A stretch of 64,000 nucleotides of DNA from VYFG01 sp965204165 (GTDB lineage Bacteria > Pseudomonadota > Gammaproteobacteria > Arenicellales > Poriferihabitantaceae): contig OZ241969.1 in the NCBI GenBank assembly GCA_965204165.1, forward strand, positions 4,154,001 to 4,218,000, written 5' to 3'. Under the pieces are notes generated by a model. It saw nothing but the letters and a program-made list of their open reading frames with translations. It was not told the origin of the DNA and searched no databases. Within the stretch, counting starts at the first letter, position 1. Every line of letters starts with the position of its first letter. Position numbers and translations under genes: made by a program. This document shows positions 1 to 9,286 of this stretch, one piece after another.

Positions 1-55
1 GCCGGAGGGCAGCCGTTTCACCGGTTGCATTCACCGGGCCGGCAGGTTACATACC

Positions 56-850
56 ATGGAATTACCGAATGAAAATCAGGATATGCTTCGTCCAGGTAAT
101 GCAGCCGGCCTGTTGCTTTCTTGCATTCTGGTCCTGGTGGGCGTCCCGTCATTGGCCGGCGCTTCCGGGATTCAGTCCATTGACGAGGCCCGGAAAGCCT
201 ATGCGGAAGGACGGTTCACCGACGCGGCACGAATCGGTGAAGCCCTCGGAACATCCCGGGGATTCGCGCTGGCTGCCGAGTCGCTGACGATACACGCCCA
301 CTACATTGCGGGGGACGACGAGAAAGGCGCGTTGCTCGAGCGCGCCATCGGGCTGGCGAGACAGGCTATTGACTCCGACCCCGACAACGCCGAGGGCCAC
401 CTGCAACTGGCACGTGCCATCGGCAGACGCGCGCAGACGGTCGGCGCGTTCGGGGCGGCAGGCCGGGGATACGCGGAGAAGATACGCGAGTCGGCGGAAA
501 ACGCCCTTCGGATCGACCCCGAATTGGCTGCGGCCCATCTCAGCCTCGGCCGGTGGCATGCCGAACTGGTCGGCACACTGGGTTCGTTCATGGCGCGTGT
601 CCTCTACCGTGCCCGGAAGAAGGATGCCTTCGCCTCTTTCGAACGGGCCCTGGAGCTCGCCCCGGATTCGAAAGCGGGACCCCTGGAATACGCCCTGGGA
701 ATGCTGGCTCTGGACGAGAACAAACACCGGGAGAAGGCACGCAACATGCTGAATCGCGCCATCGGCATGCCGGTGAGGGATGCCTACGAAGAAATTCTCC
801 ATACCAGGGCGGTCGAACGCCTCGAGACCCTCGACGCGGCCGGCGGCTGA
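56..850 (+). CDS. TPR-repeat protein with N-terminal export signal or membrane anchor
   Basis: A 264-residue protein. A hydrophobic stretch at about residues 17-36 (LLLSCILVLVGVPSLAGA) looks like a signal peptide or anchor, so the rest probably lies in the periplasm. The body is helical with tetratricopeptide-like repeats: one around residues 85-125 with the SDPDNAEGHLQLARAIG pattern, one at 145-165 (IDPELAAAHLSLGRWH) and one at 190-215. TPR proteins are binding scaffolds, and no catalytic motif is visible. An in-frame ATG at 83 is an alternative start that keeps the signal. The next gene is convergent, so no operon partner suggests a role. Confidence 0.75.
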   Translation: MELPNENQDMLRPGNAAGLLLSCILVLVGVPSLAGASGIQSIDEARKAYAEGRFTDAARIGEALGTSRGFALAAESLTIHAHYIAGDDEKGALLERAIGLARQAIDSDPDNAEGHLQLARAIGRRAQTVGAFGAAGRGYAEKIRESAENALRIDPELAAAHLSLGRWHAELVGTLGSFMARVLYRARKKDAFASFERALELAPDSKAGPLEYALGMLALDENKHREKARNMLNRAIGMPVRDAYEEILHTRAVERLETLDAAGG

Positions 851-892
851 CGCGCCCGGCGCGCGTCCGCACCTGGTGATGAACGCGCGGTT

Positions 893-2275
893 CTACGCTT
901 TCCTGAAGCGCCAGCCGTACATCGTGCGCCCGTAGAAGTTGAACCACTTCCTTGCTTCAGGGTCCTGAAACGGATAGTCCGCCCCGATCTGCCTCGCCGT
1001 GACCAGGCCGGTCACGAAACATGTCTCCTGGCTGTTGACCAGCGTGTGGGCTCCGCAGTGCCAGGTCCGCCTTTTGCCCTGGACGAAACGGAACAGGTGA
1101 ACGAGAAAGGCGATATGGAGCACATCATGCACGATATGCTGAAACCACCATTTCCTGACGACCTTCCCCTCGTCAATGGGACTGATCGGATTGTAGGTCA
1201 CCAGGCATGGGCGGTCCGATCGTTTCGCCCATGGCTGCTGGTTGTGCATGATGTAGGTGATTTCATAATTGTCCGGCCTTACCCCGTACTGCTCGATGTG
1301 GTTGCTCCGGGTGTCGAGCGGCTTGACCTCATTGTCCGGAAGAACCGAAGCGTCCGAATGCACGATCGTATGGTTGTGCAGCTCGCTTTCGTAACGGATC
1401 GAGGAAAGCAGGAAGCTCTCCAGGATGGTCGGCTTGTCCAGGATCATCAGCGTCTGGTTCGCGTTGCAGGCGAAGACGACGTCGTCGAACATCTCCGTGT
1501 CGCCGTTTTCATCCTCCACGACCACGCCGGAGGGGCGCCGGTACACTTTCCGGACAGGCCGGTCAAGATAGATTCTGTCCCGGAAGTCGGCCGACATTTC
1601 TTCGTAAATGCGCCGCGTGCCATGGTCCCATGTCTGCATCGGGGTGGCGGATTCGATATCGAAGAATTCCAGGTACCGGGAAAACAGCGACGCGGGCATG
1701 TCGAACACATTCGTCGCCATCAGGAAGTTCACGAACATGGGCTTCAGAATCTTGTACCTGAAATCGCCGGAAAACCTGCCAAGGTTAAGTACCGTACCCA
1801 TGCTGACGTAGTTGTACGGGTTGAGCGCATTGAGCAGCCGGGACCTAGACCGGTTGAGCCGGCCAAACCATTTCATGCGCCCGAGGACCTTCTGGAACCT
1901 CTCGATTTCCGGCTGCAGCTGCCTCCTGATATCGGAGTCGAAGTCGTGTGCATAGATTCCGCCACGATACTTCACGCTGTAGCTGAACCTGGTATCGACA
2001 AGGTCGATGCCGTGTTGCTGCATGAACAGGAGAATATGGTGGTATACCGAGGGTATGCACGCGGTGACGGAAATATCGAACGGAATCGAGGTACCGTCGT
2101 TCTGCGGCATGTCGACCGTGATGGCATTGCCTCCGACTTCGGACTGCGCCTCGTAGAGCCGGAAATCATACAGTTCCGGGTGCCGTCGCAATGCCCAGGC
2201 CACGCCAAGGCCCGAGATCCCTCCACCGATAATGGCGACCCTTTTCTGGCCCGCCGCATTTTTCTTTTCATTCAT
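893..2275 (-). CDS. FAD-dependent oxidoreductase, COG2907-like amine-oxidase fold
   Basis: A flavoprotein of about 460 residues. The N-terminus carries the Rossmann dinucleotide motif VAIIGGGISGLGVAWALRR followed by an acidic residue in LYEAQSEVGGNA, which is typical of FAD-binding amine-oxidase/protoporphyrinogen-oxidase-fold proteins and closest in pattern to the predicted NAD/FAD-binding COG2907 group. The frame is open upstream to 2371, but those 32 residues are low-complexity; I chose the ATG at 2275 (MNEKKN) because it lies just before the FAD motif. COG2907 genes often sit beside cyclopropane-fatty-acid synthase genes, but none is seen here. The substrate is unknown. Confidence 0.8.
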   Translation of the reverse strand: MNEKKNAAGQKRVAIIGGGISGLGVAWALRRHPELYDFRLYEAQSEVGGNAITVDMPQNDGTSIPFDISVTACIPSVYHHILLFMQQHGIDLVDTRFSYSVKYRGGIYAHDFDSDIRRQLQPEIERFQKVLGRMKWFGRLNRSRSRLLNALNPYNYVSMGTVLNLGRFSGDFRYKILKPMFVNFLMATNVFDMPASLFSRYLEFFDIESATPMQTWDHGTRRIYEEMSADFRDRIYLDRPVRKVYRRPSGVVVEDENGDTEMFDDVVFACNANQTLMILDKPTILESFLLSSIRYESELHNHTIVHSDASVLPDNEVKPLDTRSNHIEQYGVRPDNYEITYIMHNQQPWAKRSDRPCLVTYNPISPIDEGKVVRKWWFQHIVHDVLHIAFLVHLFRFVQGKRRTWHCGAHTLVNSQETCFVTGLVTARQIGADYPFQDPEARKWFNFYGRTMYGWRFRKA

Positions 2276-2571
2276 GGCACATACTGTATCATCTTCCGCC
2301 GGTGATCGGGCTTGAACAGTCCCCGCCCTGGCGGTGGATTCGATCCCGGGTTCCGCCGCATATGCCGACACACTGATGAAATTTCAAGCGCAGCGACATA
2401 CCCCCGGACGGAATGGCCGCCTTCCGGTTCCGGGGCATCCGGTGGCCGCGATTGGATGTACCCCGGAATCGGTGTCCCGTTGAAGCCGCCGACGGGTTCG
2501 GTGAGCCCGAGCATGTCGAATAAAAAATCGTCACGAATCCCGGACAACCGCACCCACTGGATTGACGCGTA

Positions 2572-3423
2572 ATGTCACCCACCCTGATCGGACTGGTCCT
2601 GTTTGCTGCGGTGCTGCACGCGGGATGGAATGCCATGGCGAAATCCGGCGGCTCGCCGCTCTACAGCATCGCGGCATACCACCTGGTTGCCGCCGCCATC
2701 AGCCTGTGTCTCGTGTGGTGGGTCCCGCCGCCTCCCCCGGAGGCCTGGCCCTATATCGTGATATCCGTACTGGTACATAACGCCTACTACTTCACCCTGG
2801 GCCAGGCATACCGCAAGGGTGACCTGTCACTGGTCTATCCACTGTTCCGGGGGTCGGCGCCCCTGCTGGTGGCGGGAGGTGCGGCCTGGTTCGCGGGGGA
2901 ACACCTCTCGGAGAAAGCGCTGGCCGGTGTCTTCCTGATCAGCGCCGGCCTGTTCTCCCTGGCACTGTTCGGGGGCCTTAGAGTGAAATCCTCGCTTCCG
3001 ACCCTTGGCTGGGCGATGGCCACGGCGGCTCTGATCGCGGTCTATACCGTTGCGGACGGCATGGGCGTGCGGGCGGTGGAAAACAGCCTGTCCTACATCC
3101 TCTGGCTGTTCGCCTTCGAGGCGCTGCCCATCTGCCTGTGGCTCGTGGCGACACAGCGGCAGGCGTGGCTTGGATTCCTTGCCCGGAACCGCGCTCATGC
3201 CCTGGCCGGCGGAATTGCCTCTTCCGCCGCCTATGGTCTCGTCATCTATGCCATGAGTCTCGGACCCATGGCGCTGGTGTCATCGCTGCGGGAAACCAGC
3301 GTGATCTTTGCCGCCCTGATCGGGACGCTGCTGCTCAGGGAACCCTTCGGTCGCCAACGCATCATCGCGGCCACCCTGGTTGCACTGGGCGTGATCGTTA
3401 TCCGTTACCATGTCGCCCCATGA
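2572..3423 (+). CDS. EamA/DMT-family membrane transporter
   Basis: A 283-residue, very hydrophobic protein with about ten predicted membrane helices in two tandem halves, the usual size and architecture of drug/metabolite transporters (EamA domains at about 5-135 and 150-280). The pattern GQAYRKGDLSLVYPLFRGSAPLLV in the first half and SLGPMALVSSLRETSVIFAALIG in the second half is characteristic. It probably exports a small metabolite across the inner membrane. Its TGA overlaps the ATG of the following enolase-superfamily gene (ATGA), so the two are translationally coupled, which suggests the transporter handles a substrate or product of that enzyme. Confidence 0.85.
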   Translation: MSPTLIGLVLFAAVLHAGWNAMAKSGGSPLYSIAAYHLVAAAISLCLVWWVPPPPPEAWPYIVISVLVHNAYYFTLGQAYRKGDLSLVYPLFRGSAPLLVAGGAAWFAGEHLSEKALAGVFLISAGLFSLALFGGLRVKSSLPTLGWAMATAALIAVYTVADGMGVRAVENSLSYILWLFAFEALPICLWLVATQRQAWLGFLARNRAHALAGGIASSAAYGLVIYAMSLGPMALVSSLRETSVIFAALIGTLLLREPFGRQRIIAATLVALGVIVIRYHVAP

Positions 3424-4559
3424 AAATCTCCACGATCACCGTCTGGCGGAAGGAACTGCCGCTGAAGAAACCCTACCGCCTTTCCGGGGGAAGGCTGCGC
3501 TTCGATGCCCTGGACGCCACGTTCGTGCGCCTGGAGGCGGACAATGGGATCACCGGCTGGGGCGAGGCCACTCCCTGGGGGCACACGTACCTGCCGGCCC
3601 ACGGTCCCGGCGTCCGCGCGGGCATCGAAACCCTGGCGCCCGCGGTGCTTGGCCTGGACCCCTGCCGGATAGAGCTGGTGGAGCGGGCCATGGACCTTTG
3701 TCTTCCGGGGCATCTCTATGCAAAGGCCCCCATCGACATGGCCTGCTGGGATATCATTGGACAGGCTTTCGGCCGGCCCGTCGCCGATCTCCTGGGGGGA
3801 TGTCACCCGAACCCCACGCCGATCGCCTCCTCGATTTCCACGGGAACCCCCGAGGACATGCTCGGCCTGATTGAGGAGTACCGGAAGCTCGGATACCGTG
3901 TGCATTCCGCCAAGGTGGGAGCCGATGCGGACCTGGATATCGAGCGAATCCGATTCCTCGAGAAGCACCGCCGGCCCGGGGAACGCATTCTGTACGACGC
4001 CAACCGCGCCTGGACACGCCGGGAGGCGCTGCTGGTGATGAACGCGGTTGCGGATCTGGGAATCACCGTGGAGCAGCCCTGCGAGACCCTGGATGACATC
4101 GCCGCGATCCGCCCTCTTACACGCTGCGCCATCAGTGTGGATGAACGTCTGGAGACTCTCCAGGACATGATCCGTATCGCCGGCGACGGCCTGGCGGAAG
4201 TGGTCAACATCAAGCTCAACCGCTGCGGGGGCCTCACCAAGTCACGAAGGATAAGGGACCTGGCGCTTGCCCATGGCATCCAATGCTATGTCATGGCAAC
4301 CGGCGGCACCGCACTGGCGGATGCGGAAGCCGTACACCTGGCGCAGTCCATTCCGGCGGAACATCGTCTTGCCACCTGGTGCTGCCAGGACATGCTGGCG
4401 GCGGACGTGACGGAAGGATCGGGTATTCGTCACGACGATGGATGTCTCTTTGTCACCGGGGCTCCGGGCCTCGGCATCACGCCTGACTTGGCGAAATTGG
4501 GAGAGCCGGTAGCGCAGTACGGGAGCCAGAACACGGGACGCCCCCGAAATCTGTCCTGA
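3420..4559 (+). CDS. Enolase-superfamily (mandelate racemase/muconate lactonizing) enzyme, cis-3-hydroxyproline dehydratase-like
   Basis: A 379-residue enzyme; the start is the ATG overlapping the transporter stop, and a longer open frame to 3138 lies inside the transporter and is ignored. It has the capping domain (about 1-125, with GHLYAKAPIDMACWDIIGQA) and a TIM barrel. Metal ligands are visible in DANRAW, EQP and DERLE, and a catalytic-type lysine in VNIKLNRCGGLTKS. The general pattern resembles cis-3-hydroxy-L-proline dehydratases and hydroxyproline-betaine epimerases. At the usual K-x-K motif the sequence reads S-A-K, so only the second lysine is kept. The exact substrate is unknown; coupling to an EamA transporter suggests amino-acid-derivative metabolism. 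Confidence 0.8.
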   Translation: MKISTITVWRKELPLKKPYRLSGGRLRFDALDATFVRLEADNGITGWGEATPWGHTYLPAHGPGVRAGIETLAPAVLGLDPCRIELVERAMDLCLPGHLYAKAPIDMACWDIIGQAFGRPVADLLGGCHPNPTPIASSISTGTPEDMLGLIEEYRKLGYRVHSAKVGADADLDIERIRFLEKHRRPGERILYDANRAWTRREALLVMNAVADLGITVEQPCETLDDIAAIRPLTRCAISVDERLETLQDMIRIAGDGLAEVVNIKLNRCGGLTKSRRIRDLALAHGIQCYVMATGGTALADAEAVHLAQSIPAEHRLATWCCQDMLAADVTEGSGIRHDDGCLFVTGAPGLGITPDLAKLGEPVAQYGSQNTGRPRNLS

Positions 4560-4827
4560 ACCGGCATGGGGACCGCCTGGGCCCGCAATCCACAGCCGGC
4601 CGCGGCGCCCGCAACGTTGGGAAGGTTGAAATACCGGCCAATCCCGAACAGAATCACCCCTGACTCAGTCCGGGTCTCCCGGAGGAGATAAGCAGACACG
4701 TTCCCTGAAACGCTGTAATTCGTACTGCCTGTATTCACCGGACCCCTATTACGGGTCCGCGGCGCAGTTCATAGGCATTCAGAGGGCATCGACACCACCC
4801 AACCATCCCCATCGGGGAAATAGATTC

Positions 4828-5994
4828 ATGACAGAGAGAACCGCAGATTTCAAGACCCGGGAAGTTCATGCCGGCGTAGCGCCGGATCCCGTGACTGGAG
4901 CCATCCTTACGCCAATCTACCAGTCCACCACCTATGTCCAGGATTCCGTGGACGAGTACCTTGCCAAGGGATATTCCTATACCCGCTCCGGCAATCCCAC
5001 GGTCGTGGCCCTGGAAAACCGCATCACCTCGCTGGAGAACGGGATCGGAACGGCCTGTTTCTCCACCGGCATGGCGGCCACCAGCGCCTTGATGATGGCG
5101 CTGTGCAACGCCGGCGATCACGCAGTGATCTCCGACGTGGTCTATGGCGGCACCCACAGGCTCACCACCCGGGTCCTGAGCCGTTTCGGACTGGCCTACA
5201 GCATGGTCGACACGTCGGACCCGGACAATGTACGCAACGCCATCCGTGACAACACCCGCCTGATCATCACGGAAACCCCGGCCAATCCCACGCTCAAGAT
5301 CTCCGATATCGCGGCGATCTCGGAAATCGCCCGGGGGCGCGACATTCCCCACGCGGTGGACAACACGTTCCTCACGCCCTTCTACCAGAGACCGCTGGAC
5401 CTGGGTGCGGACATCACCTGGCACAGCACCACCAAGTTCATGGACGGGCATAACGTCACCGTGGGCGGCTCGGTCACCTGCCGGGACGAACAGGCGCTGG
5501 AGGACATCCGATTCGTGCGCAACTGCCTCGGCTCCAACATGTCGCCCATGGTGGCCTTCTTCACGCTGCAGGGCTGCAAGACCATGAGTACCCGGTTGGA
5601 GGCCCAGTCGGCCAACGCAATGCGGGTGGCACAGTTCCTGGAAACCCATCCCATGGTGGAACGGGTCGCCTACCCCGGACTGGAGTCCTTCCCGCAAAAG
5701 GCCCTGGTCGACAAGCAGGCCAGCGGCTACGGCTCCATGCTCTGGTTCGAGGTGAGGGGCGGCGTGGAATCCGGCAAGAAACTGATGGATACTCTCGAAC
5801 TCTGGAGTCTGGCAGAAAATCTCGGCTCGGTGGAATCCCTGGTCACCCATTCCGTCACCATGACCCATGCGGACATGCCGCGGGAGGAGCGAATCGCAGC
5901 GGGCATCACCGATGGTCTGGTACGCCTTTCCTCGGGACTCGAGGCCGCCGACGACCTGATTGCCGATCTCAAGCAGGCCCTTGACAGGCTTTGA
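4828..5994 (+). CDS. Cystathionine gamma-lyase/gamma-synthase family PLP enzyme
   Basis: A 388-residue fold-type I PLP enzyme of the Cys/Met metabolism family. Family signatures are YTRSGNPTVVALENRI near residue 52, the CFSTGMAATSAL cofactor loop, and STTKFMDGHNVTVGG, in which Lys203 is the expected PLP Schiff-base lysine. It lies 17 bases upstream of cystathionine beta-synthase on the same strand, so the pair most likely runs reverse transsulfuration (homocysteine to cystathionine to cysteine). That favours gamma-lyase over the related gamma-synthase and beta-lyase, which the sequence alone cannot exclude. Confidence 0.88.
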   Translation: MTERTADFKTREVHAGVAPDPVTGAILTPIYQSTTYVQDSVDEYLAKGYSYTRSGNPTVVALENRITSLENGIGTACFSTGMAATSALMMALCNAGDHAVISDVVYGGTHRLTTRVLSRFGLAYSMVDTSDPDNVRNAIRDNTRLIITETPANPTLKISDIAAISEIARGRDIPHAVDNTFLTPFYQRPLDLGADITWHSTTKFMDGHNVTVGGSVTCRDEQALEDIRFVRNCLGSNMSPMVAFFTLQGCKTMSTRLEAQSANAMRVAQFLETHPMVERVAYPGLESFPQKALVDKQASGYGSMLWFEVRGGVESGKKLMDTLELWSLAENLGSVESLVTHSVTMTHADMPREERIAAGITDGLVRLSSGLEAADDLIADLKQALDRL

Positions 5995-6011
5995 TTCCCG
6001 GAGGCTAACCC

Positions 6012-7391
6012 ATGCAATACTGCGAATCCATCGTCGATACCATCGGCAACACGCCGATGGTGAAACTGAACTCAGTCACCAAGGGAATCAAGGGGACCGT
6101 GCTGGCCAAGGTGGAATACTTCAACCCGGGCAATTCTATGAAGGACCGCATGGCAGTGAAGATGATCGAGGATGCCGAGAAACGCGGCGACCTCCGGCCC
6201 GGTGGCACCATCATCGAGGGCACGTCGGGCAATACCGGCATGGGCCTCGCTCTGGTCGCCATCGCCAAGGGGTACCGGTGCATCTTCACCCTCGCGGACA
6301 AGCAGTCCCAGGAGAAGATCGATATCCTGCGCGCCATGGGCGCGGAGGTGATCGTCTGCCCCACCGCCGTGGCGCCGGAAGACCCGCGTTCCTACTATTC
6401 GGTCGCCGACCGGCTCACCAGGGAAATCGAGAACTCCTACTACCCGAACCAGTACGACAACCTGTCCAACACCGTGGCCCACTACGAAACCACGGGGCCG
6501 GAAATCTGGCGTGACACCGGGGGCAAGATCACCCACTATGCCGCGGGAGTCGGCACGGGCGGCTCCATGTGCGGGGTTGCCAAGTATCTCAAGGAACAGA
6601 ACCCGGAAATCGTGACCGTGGGCATCGACACCTACGGCTCCGTATTCAAGAAGTACAAGGAGACCGGAGTGTTCGACGAGAACGAGATCTATCCCTACCT
6701 CACCGAGGGCATCGGCGAGGATATCCTCCCCGCCAACGTGGACTTTTCGCTCATCGACCATTTCGTCAAGGTCACCGACAAGGATGCCGCCGTAATGACC
6801 CGCCGGCTGTCCCGGGAGGAGGGACTGTTCGTCGGCTGGTCCTGCGGCTCCGCCGTGTGGGGCGCCATGGAATGGGCGAAGGACCACCTCGGGGAGGACG
6901 ACGTCATGGTCATCATCCTGCCGGACCACGGCACCCGATACCTCGGCAAGGTATACAGCGACACCTGGATGAAGGACCACGGCTTCCAAGAGGAGCGCGT
7001 CTATTCCTCCGCCCACCATATCATCGACAAGCAAAGCGGGGAGGACGCACTCACCACCATCAACCAGGATTCCACGGTCTCGGATGCCATCGGCCTGCTC
7101 ACCTCCGTCAACGTCTCCCAGTTGCCGGTGGTGGACGGTGAAGGGGAATTCGTCGGCAGCCTCTCGGATACGAAACTGCTCAAGCAGCTCATCGAGGAAC
7201 CGGACCTGAAGGCGAAAACCATCAGGGAAGTCATGCAGCAGCCGTTTCAGTTTGTGCCGGCGGACACCACGCTGGATGTACTGTCATCCATGATCAACCG
7301 CAACAACCCTGCGGTCATGGTGCGCGACGACAAGGGCCTGCCGCGAATCATCACGCAGCACGACCTGCTGGAGTCCATCGCGGACATCTGA
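6012..7391 (+). CDS. cbs: Cystathionine beta-synthase with C-terminal CBS-domain pair
   Basis: A 459-residue fold-type II PLP enzyme condensing serine and homocysteine to cystathionine. The PLP lysine is Lys44 in NPGNSMKDRMAVKMI, followed by the phosphate-binding loop EGTSGNTGMGLA. After the catalytic domain (about 1-320) there is a Bateman module of two CBS domains (about 335-459) with INQDSTVSDAIGLL and VPADTTLDVLSSMI. In eukaryotic enzymes this module binds S-adenosylmethionine and relieves autoinhibition. There is no N-terminal haem-binding extension. It forms an operon with the upstream cystathionine lyase. Confidence 0.92.
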   Translation: MQYCESIVDTIGNTPMVKLNSVTKGIKGTVLAKVEYFNPGNSMKDRMAVKMIEDAEKRGDLRPGGTIIEGTSGNTGMGLALVAIAKGYRCIFTLADKQSQEKIDILRAMGAEVIVCPTAVAPEDPRSYYSVADRLTREIENSYYPNQYDNLSNTVAHYETTGPEIWRDTGGKITHYAAGVGTGGSMCGVAKYLKEQNPEIVTVGIDTYGSVFKKYKETGVFDENEIYPYLTEGIGEDILPANVDFSLIDHFVKVTDKDAAVMTRRLSREEGLFVGWSCGSAVWGAMEWAKDHLGEDDVMVIILPDHGTRYLGKVYSDTWMKDHGFQEERVYSSAHHIIDKQSGEDALTTINQDSTVSDAIGLLTSVNVSQLPVVDGEGEFVGSLSDTKLLKQLIEEPDLKAKTIREVMQQPFQFVPADTTLDVLSSMINRNNPAVMVRDDKGLPRIITQHDLLESIADI

Positions 7392-7505
7392 CCGGTACAA
7401 TCCCCGCGGACCCGGGAAACGGATCCGCCATCCCGCCCGGGGCAACCGCCATGATGCCGGCGGCCGTGCTCTGTCTCCGGGGTTTCCTCCTCCCGACCGG
7501 TGCCG

Positions 7506-8828
7506 CTATCCGGCAAGATGTTCCATCGCACCGAATCCGATGCCCAGCAGCGCCGCGACGCCCAGGGTTCTCATGAGTGACTGCCGTCGCCACAGGAGCA
7601 TGGCCGCGCTCACGATTCCGACGGCCAGAACCCGCCAGTCAAGGGAATGCCAGTCCGGTATCAACAGCCTGACCGGGCCGATCTGCCTGGACGGCAGATC
7701 CATGAACAGGACGTGCATACCAAACCAGATGGACAGGTTGAGAATGACGCCCACCACCGCCGCCGTGATCGATTCGAGGGCGCCTTTCAGCCGCGGCTGT
7801 GCAGTGAGCCGTTCGATGAAGGGCGCGCCGGCGAAGATCCACAGGAAACAGGGGACGAACGTGACCCAGAGCGTGACCAGCGCGCCGGCAATGCCCAGGC
7901 CCACCCCGCCTGCCCGGTATCCCGCGATATAACCGACAAACTCCGTCACCAGGATCAGCGGCCCCGGGGTGGTTTCGGCCAGCCCCAGGCCATCCATCAT
8001 TTCGCCGGCGGTCAGCCAGCCGTGATGGGTCACCACGTCCTGGGCAAGGTAGGCGAGTACCGCATAGGCACCGCCGAACGTGACCACCGCGAGACGGGAG
8101 AAGAAGTTGCCGAGCTGCACCAGGACATCGTAGCCGCCAATGGCCGCCAGCAGCAAAACCGGTGTCCACCAGACAACCATCCACAGCGCCACCGTCCTTG
8201 CCGTACCGGATACCGATCCTCCACCACGACTCGTCCCGGGAGGCGCCGCGCCCCGACTGCCCATCAGGAAAAATCCCACCAGGCCGGAAGCCAGGATAAT
8301 GGCGGGGAACGGAACCGCCAGGAAAAAGATCGCCATGAAGGCCAGGCCGGCGATGAACCAGTGCACGGGGGAGCGCAGCGCCTTCCTGGCAACCTTCAGC
8401 AAGGCCTCCACCACGATGACCAGCACCGCACCCTTGACTCCCAGAAACAGAGCCGCCATGACCGGCAGATGGCCCACGGCCATATAAAGCACTGCAAGCC
8501 CGAGCACCACCAGGGCGCCCGGGACCACGAACAGAAGGCCTGCCAGCAGGCCGCCGGGCACCCCGCGAAGCCGCCATCCCGCATAGGTGGCCAGTTGCAT
8601 GGCCTCCGGGCCGGGCAACAGCATGCAGAAGCTGAGCGCACTGAGGAACCTTGGCTCATCGAGCCACCGCTCCTCCTCCACCAGGACGCGGTGCATCAGC
8701 GCGATCTGCGCCGCCGGGCCGCCGAATGACAGGATGCCGATGCGCCAGAACACGGCGAGCAGCCGGCGCAGCGGGACGACCGGCTCCCGATTCACATGGT
8801 CACCTGCAGGGTCCGTGACATCCGACAT
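7506..8828 (-). CDS. chrA: Chromate/anion transporter of the CHR family (two-domain)
   Basis: A 440-residue membrane protein with two homologous CHR domains. The first begins with FWRIGILSFGGPAAQIALMH and continues with SFCMLLPGPEAMQLATYAGW; the second has FFSRLAVVTFGGAYAVLAYL and GLAETTPGPLILVTEFVGYI. Long-chain CHR proteins have this size and about ten to twelve helices. In characterised bacteria ChrA exports chromate and gives resistance; related proteins may move other oxyanions. No chrB-type regulator is adjacent, so the true substrate is inferred. Convergent with cbs. Confidence 0.88.
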   Translation of the reverse strand: MSDVTDPAGDHVNREPVVPLRRLLAVFWRIGILSFGGPAAQIALMHRVLVEEERWLDEPRFLSALSFCMLLPGPEAMQLATYAGWRLRGVPGGLLAGLLFVVPGALVVLGLAVLYMAVGHLPVMAALFLGVKGAVLVIVVEALLKVARKALRSPVHWFIAGLAFMAIFFLAVPFPAIILASGLVGFFLMGSRGAAPPGTSRGGGSVSGTARTVALWMVVWWTPVLLLAAIGGYDVLVQLGNFFSRLAVVTFGGAYAVLAYLAQDVVTHHGWLTAGEMMDGLGLAETTPGPLILVTEFVGYIAGYRAGGVGLGIAGALVTLWVTFVPCFLWIFAGAPFIERLTAQPRLKGALESITAAVVGVILNLSIWFGMHVLFMDLPSRQIGPVRLLIPDWHSLDWRVLAVGIVSAAMLLWRRQSLMRTLGVAALLGIGFGAMEHLAG

Positions 8829-9286
8829 GGTCCGTCACTGGTCCCGGCGCAGGACAGGTAGGGATGGATGCCGGGTCACGGCCACGGGCACCGGGAACCG
8901 TCGCAGGCAGCCCGTGTGCCGCGGACGCGGCATTCCCCCGAGCGGGACGACGGGCGGGCGGCGGAATGGCCCGGCATTGCAGTCAGGCCGGAGACGGTAA
9001 GCAGGTTGATAGACGGCACGACTCGGCCCCCGGGCAGGTTGGGTGAAATCCCGAAACACAATGCGACGCCTTGACTGCCGTCCCTGGGGCCCTGGACCCC
9101 GCAGACGCATTATACGGGGAATCGGGAGAACTTCCAGCAGAAGCAGCGGGAACCGCGGTACCGGCGGAGACTACCGAAACGCGGTTCGTATCAGCCCATC
9201 CCGCGTTTGCGCCGGCCGGCTTCCCGCGGCCCGTGCAACAGGCAATTCTCGGGCCGCGTGGGGGCCGGGATCATGGAATGCCCCGG
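8829..9286. other. Intergenic, 458 bp, no recognised gene
   Basis: GC-rich sequence between the start of the chromate transporter and the end of the MttB-family gene. Short open frames here have no family features. I saw no convincing promoter, hairpin terminator or RNA gene. Confidence 0.4.

Noticed and set aside
4560..4827. SAM riboswitch in front of the transsulfuration pair
   Set aside because: No conserved SAM-I or SAM-II core was visible in this 268-base gap; minus-strand open frames there look noncoding.
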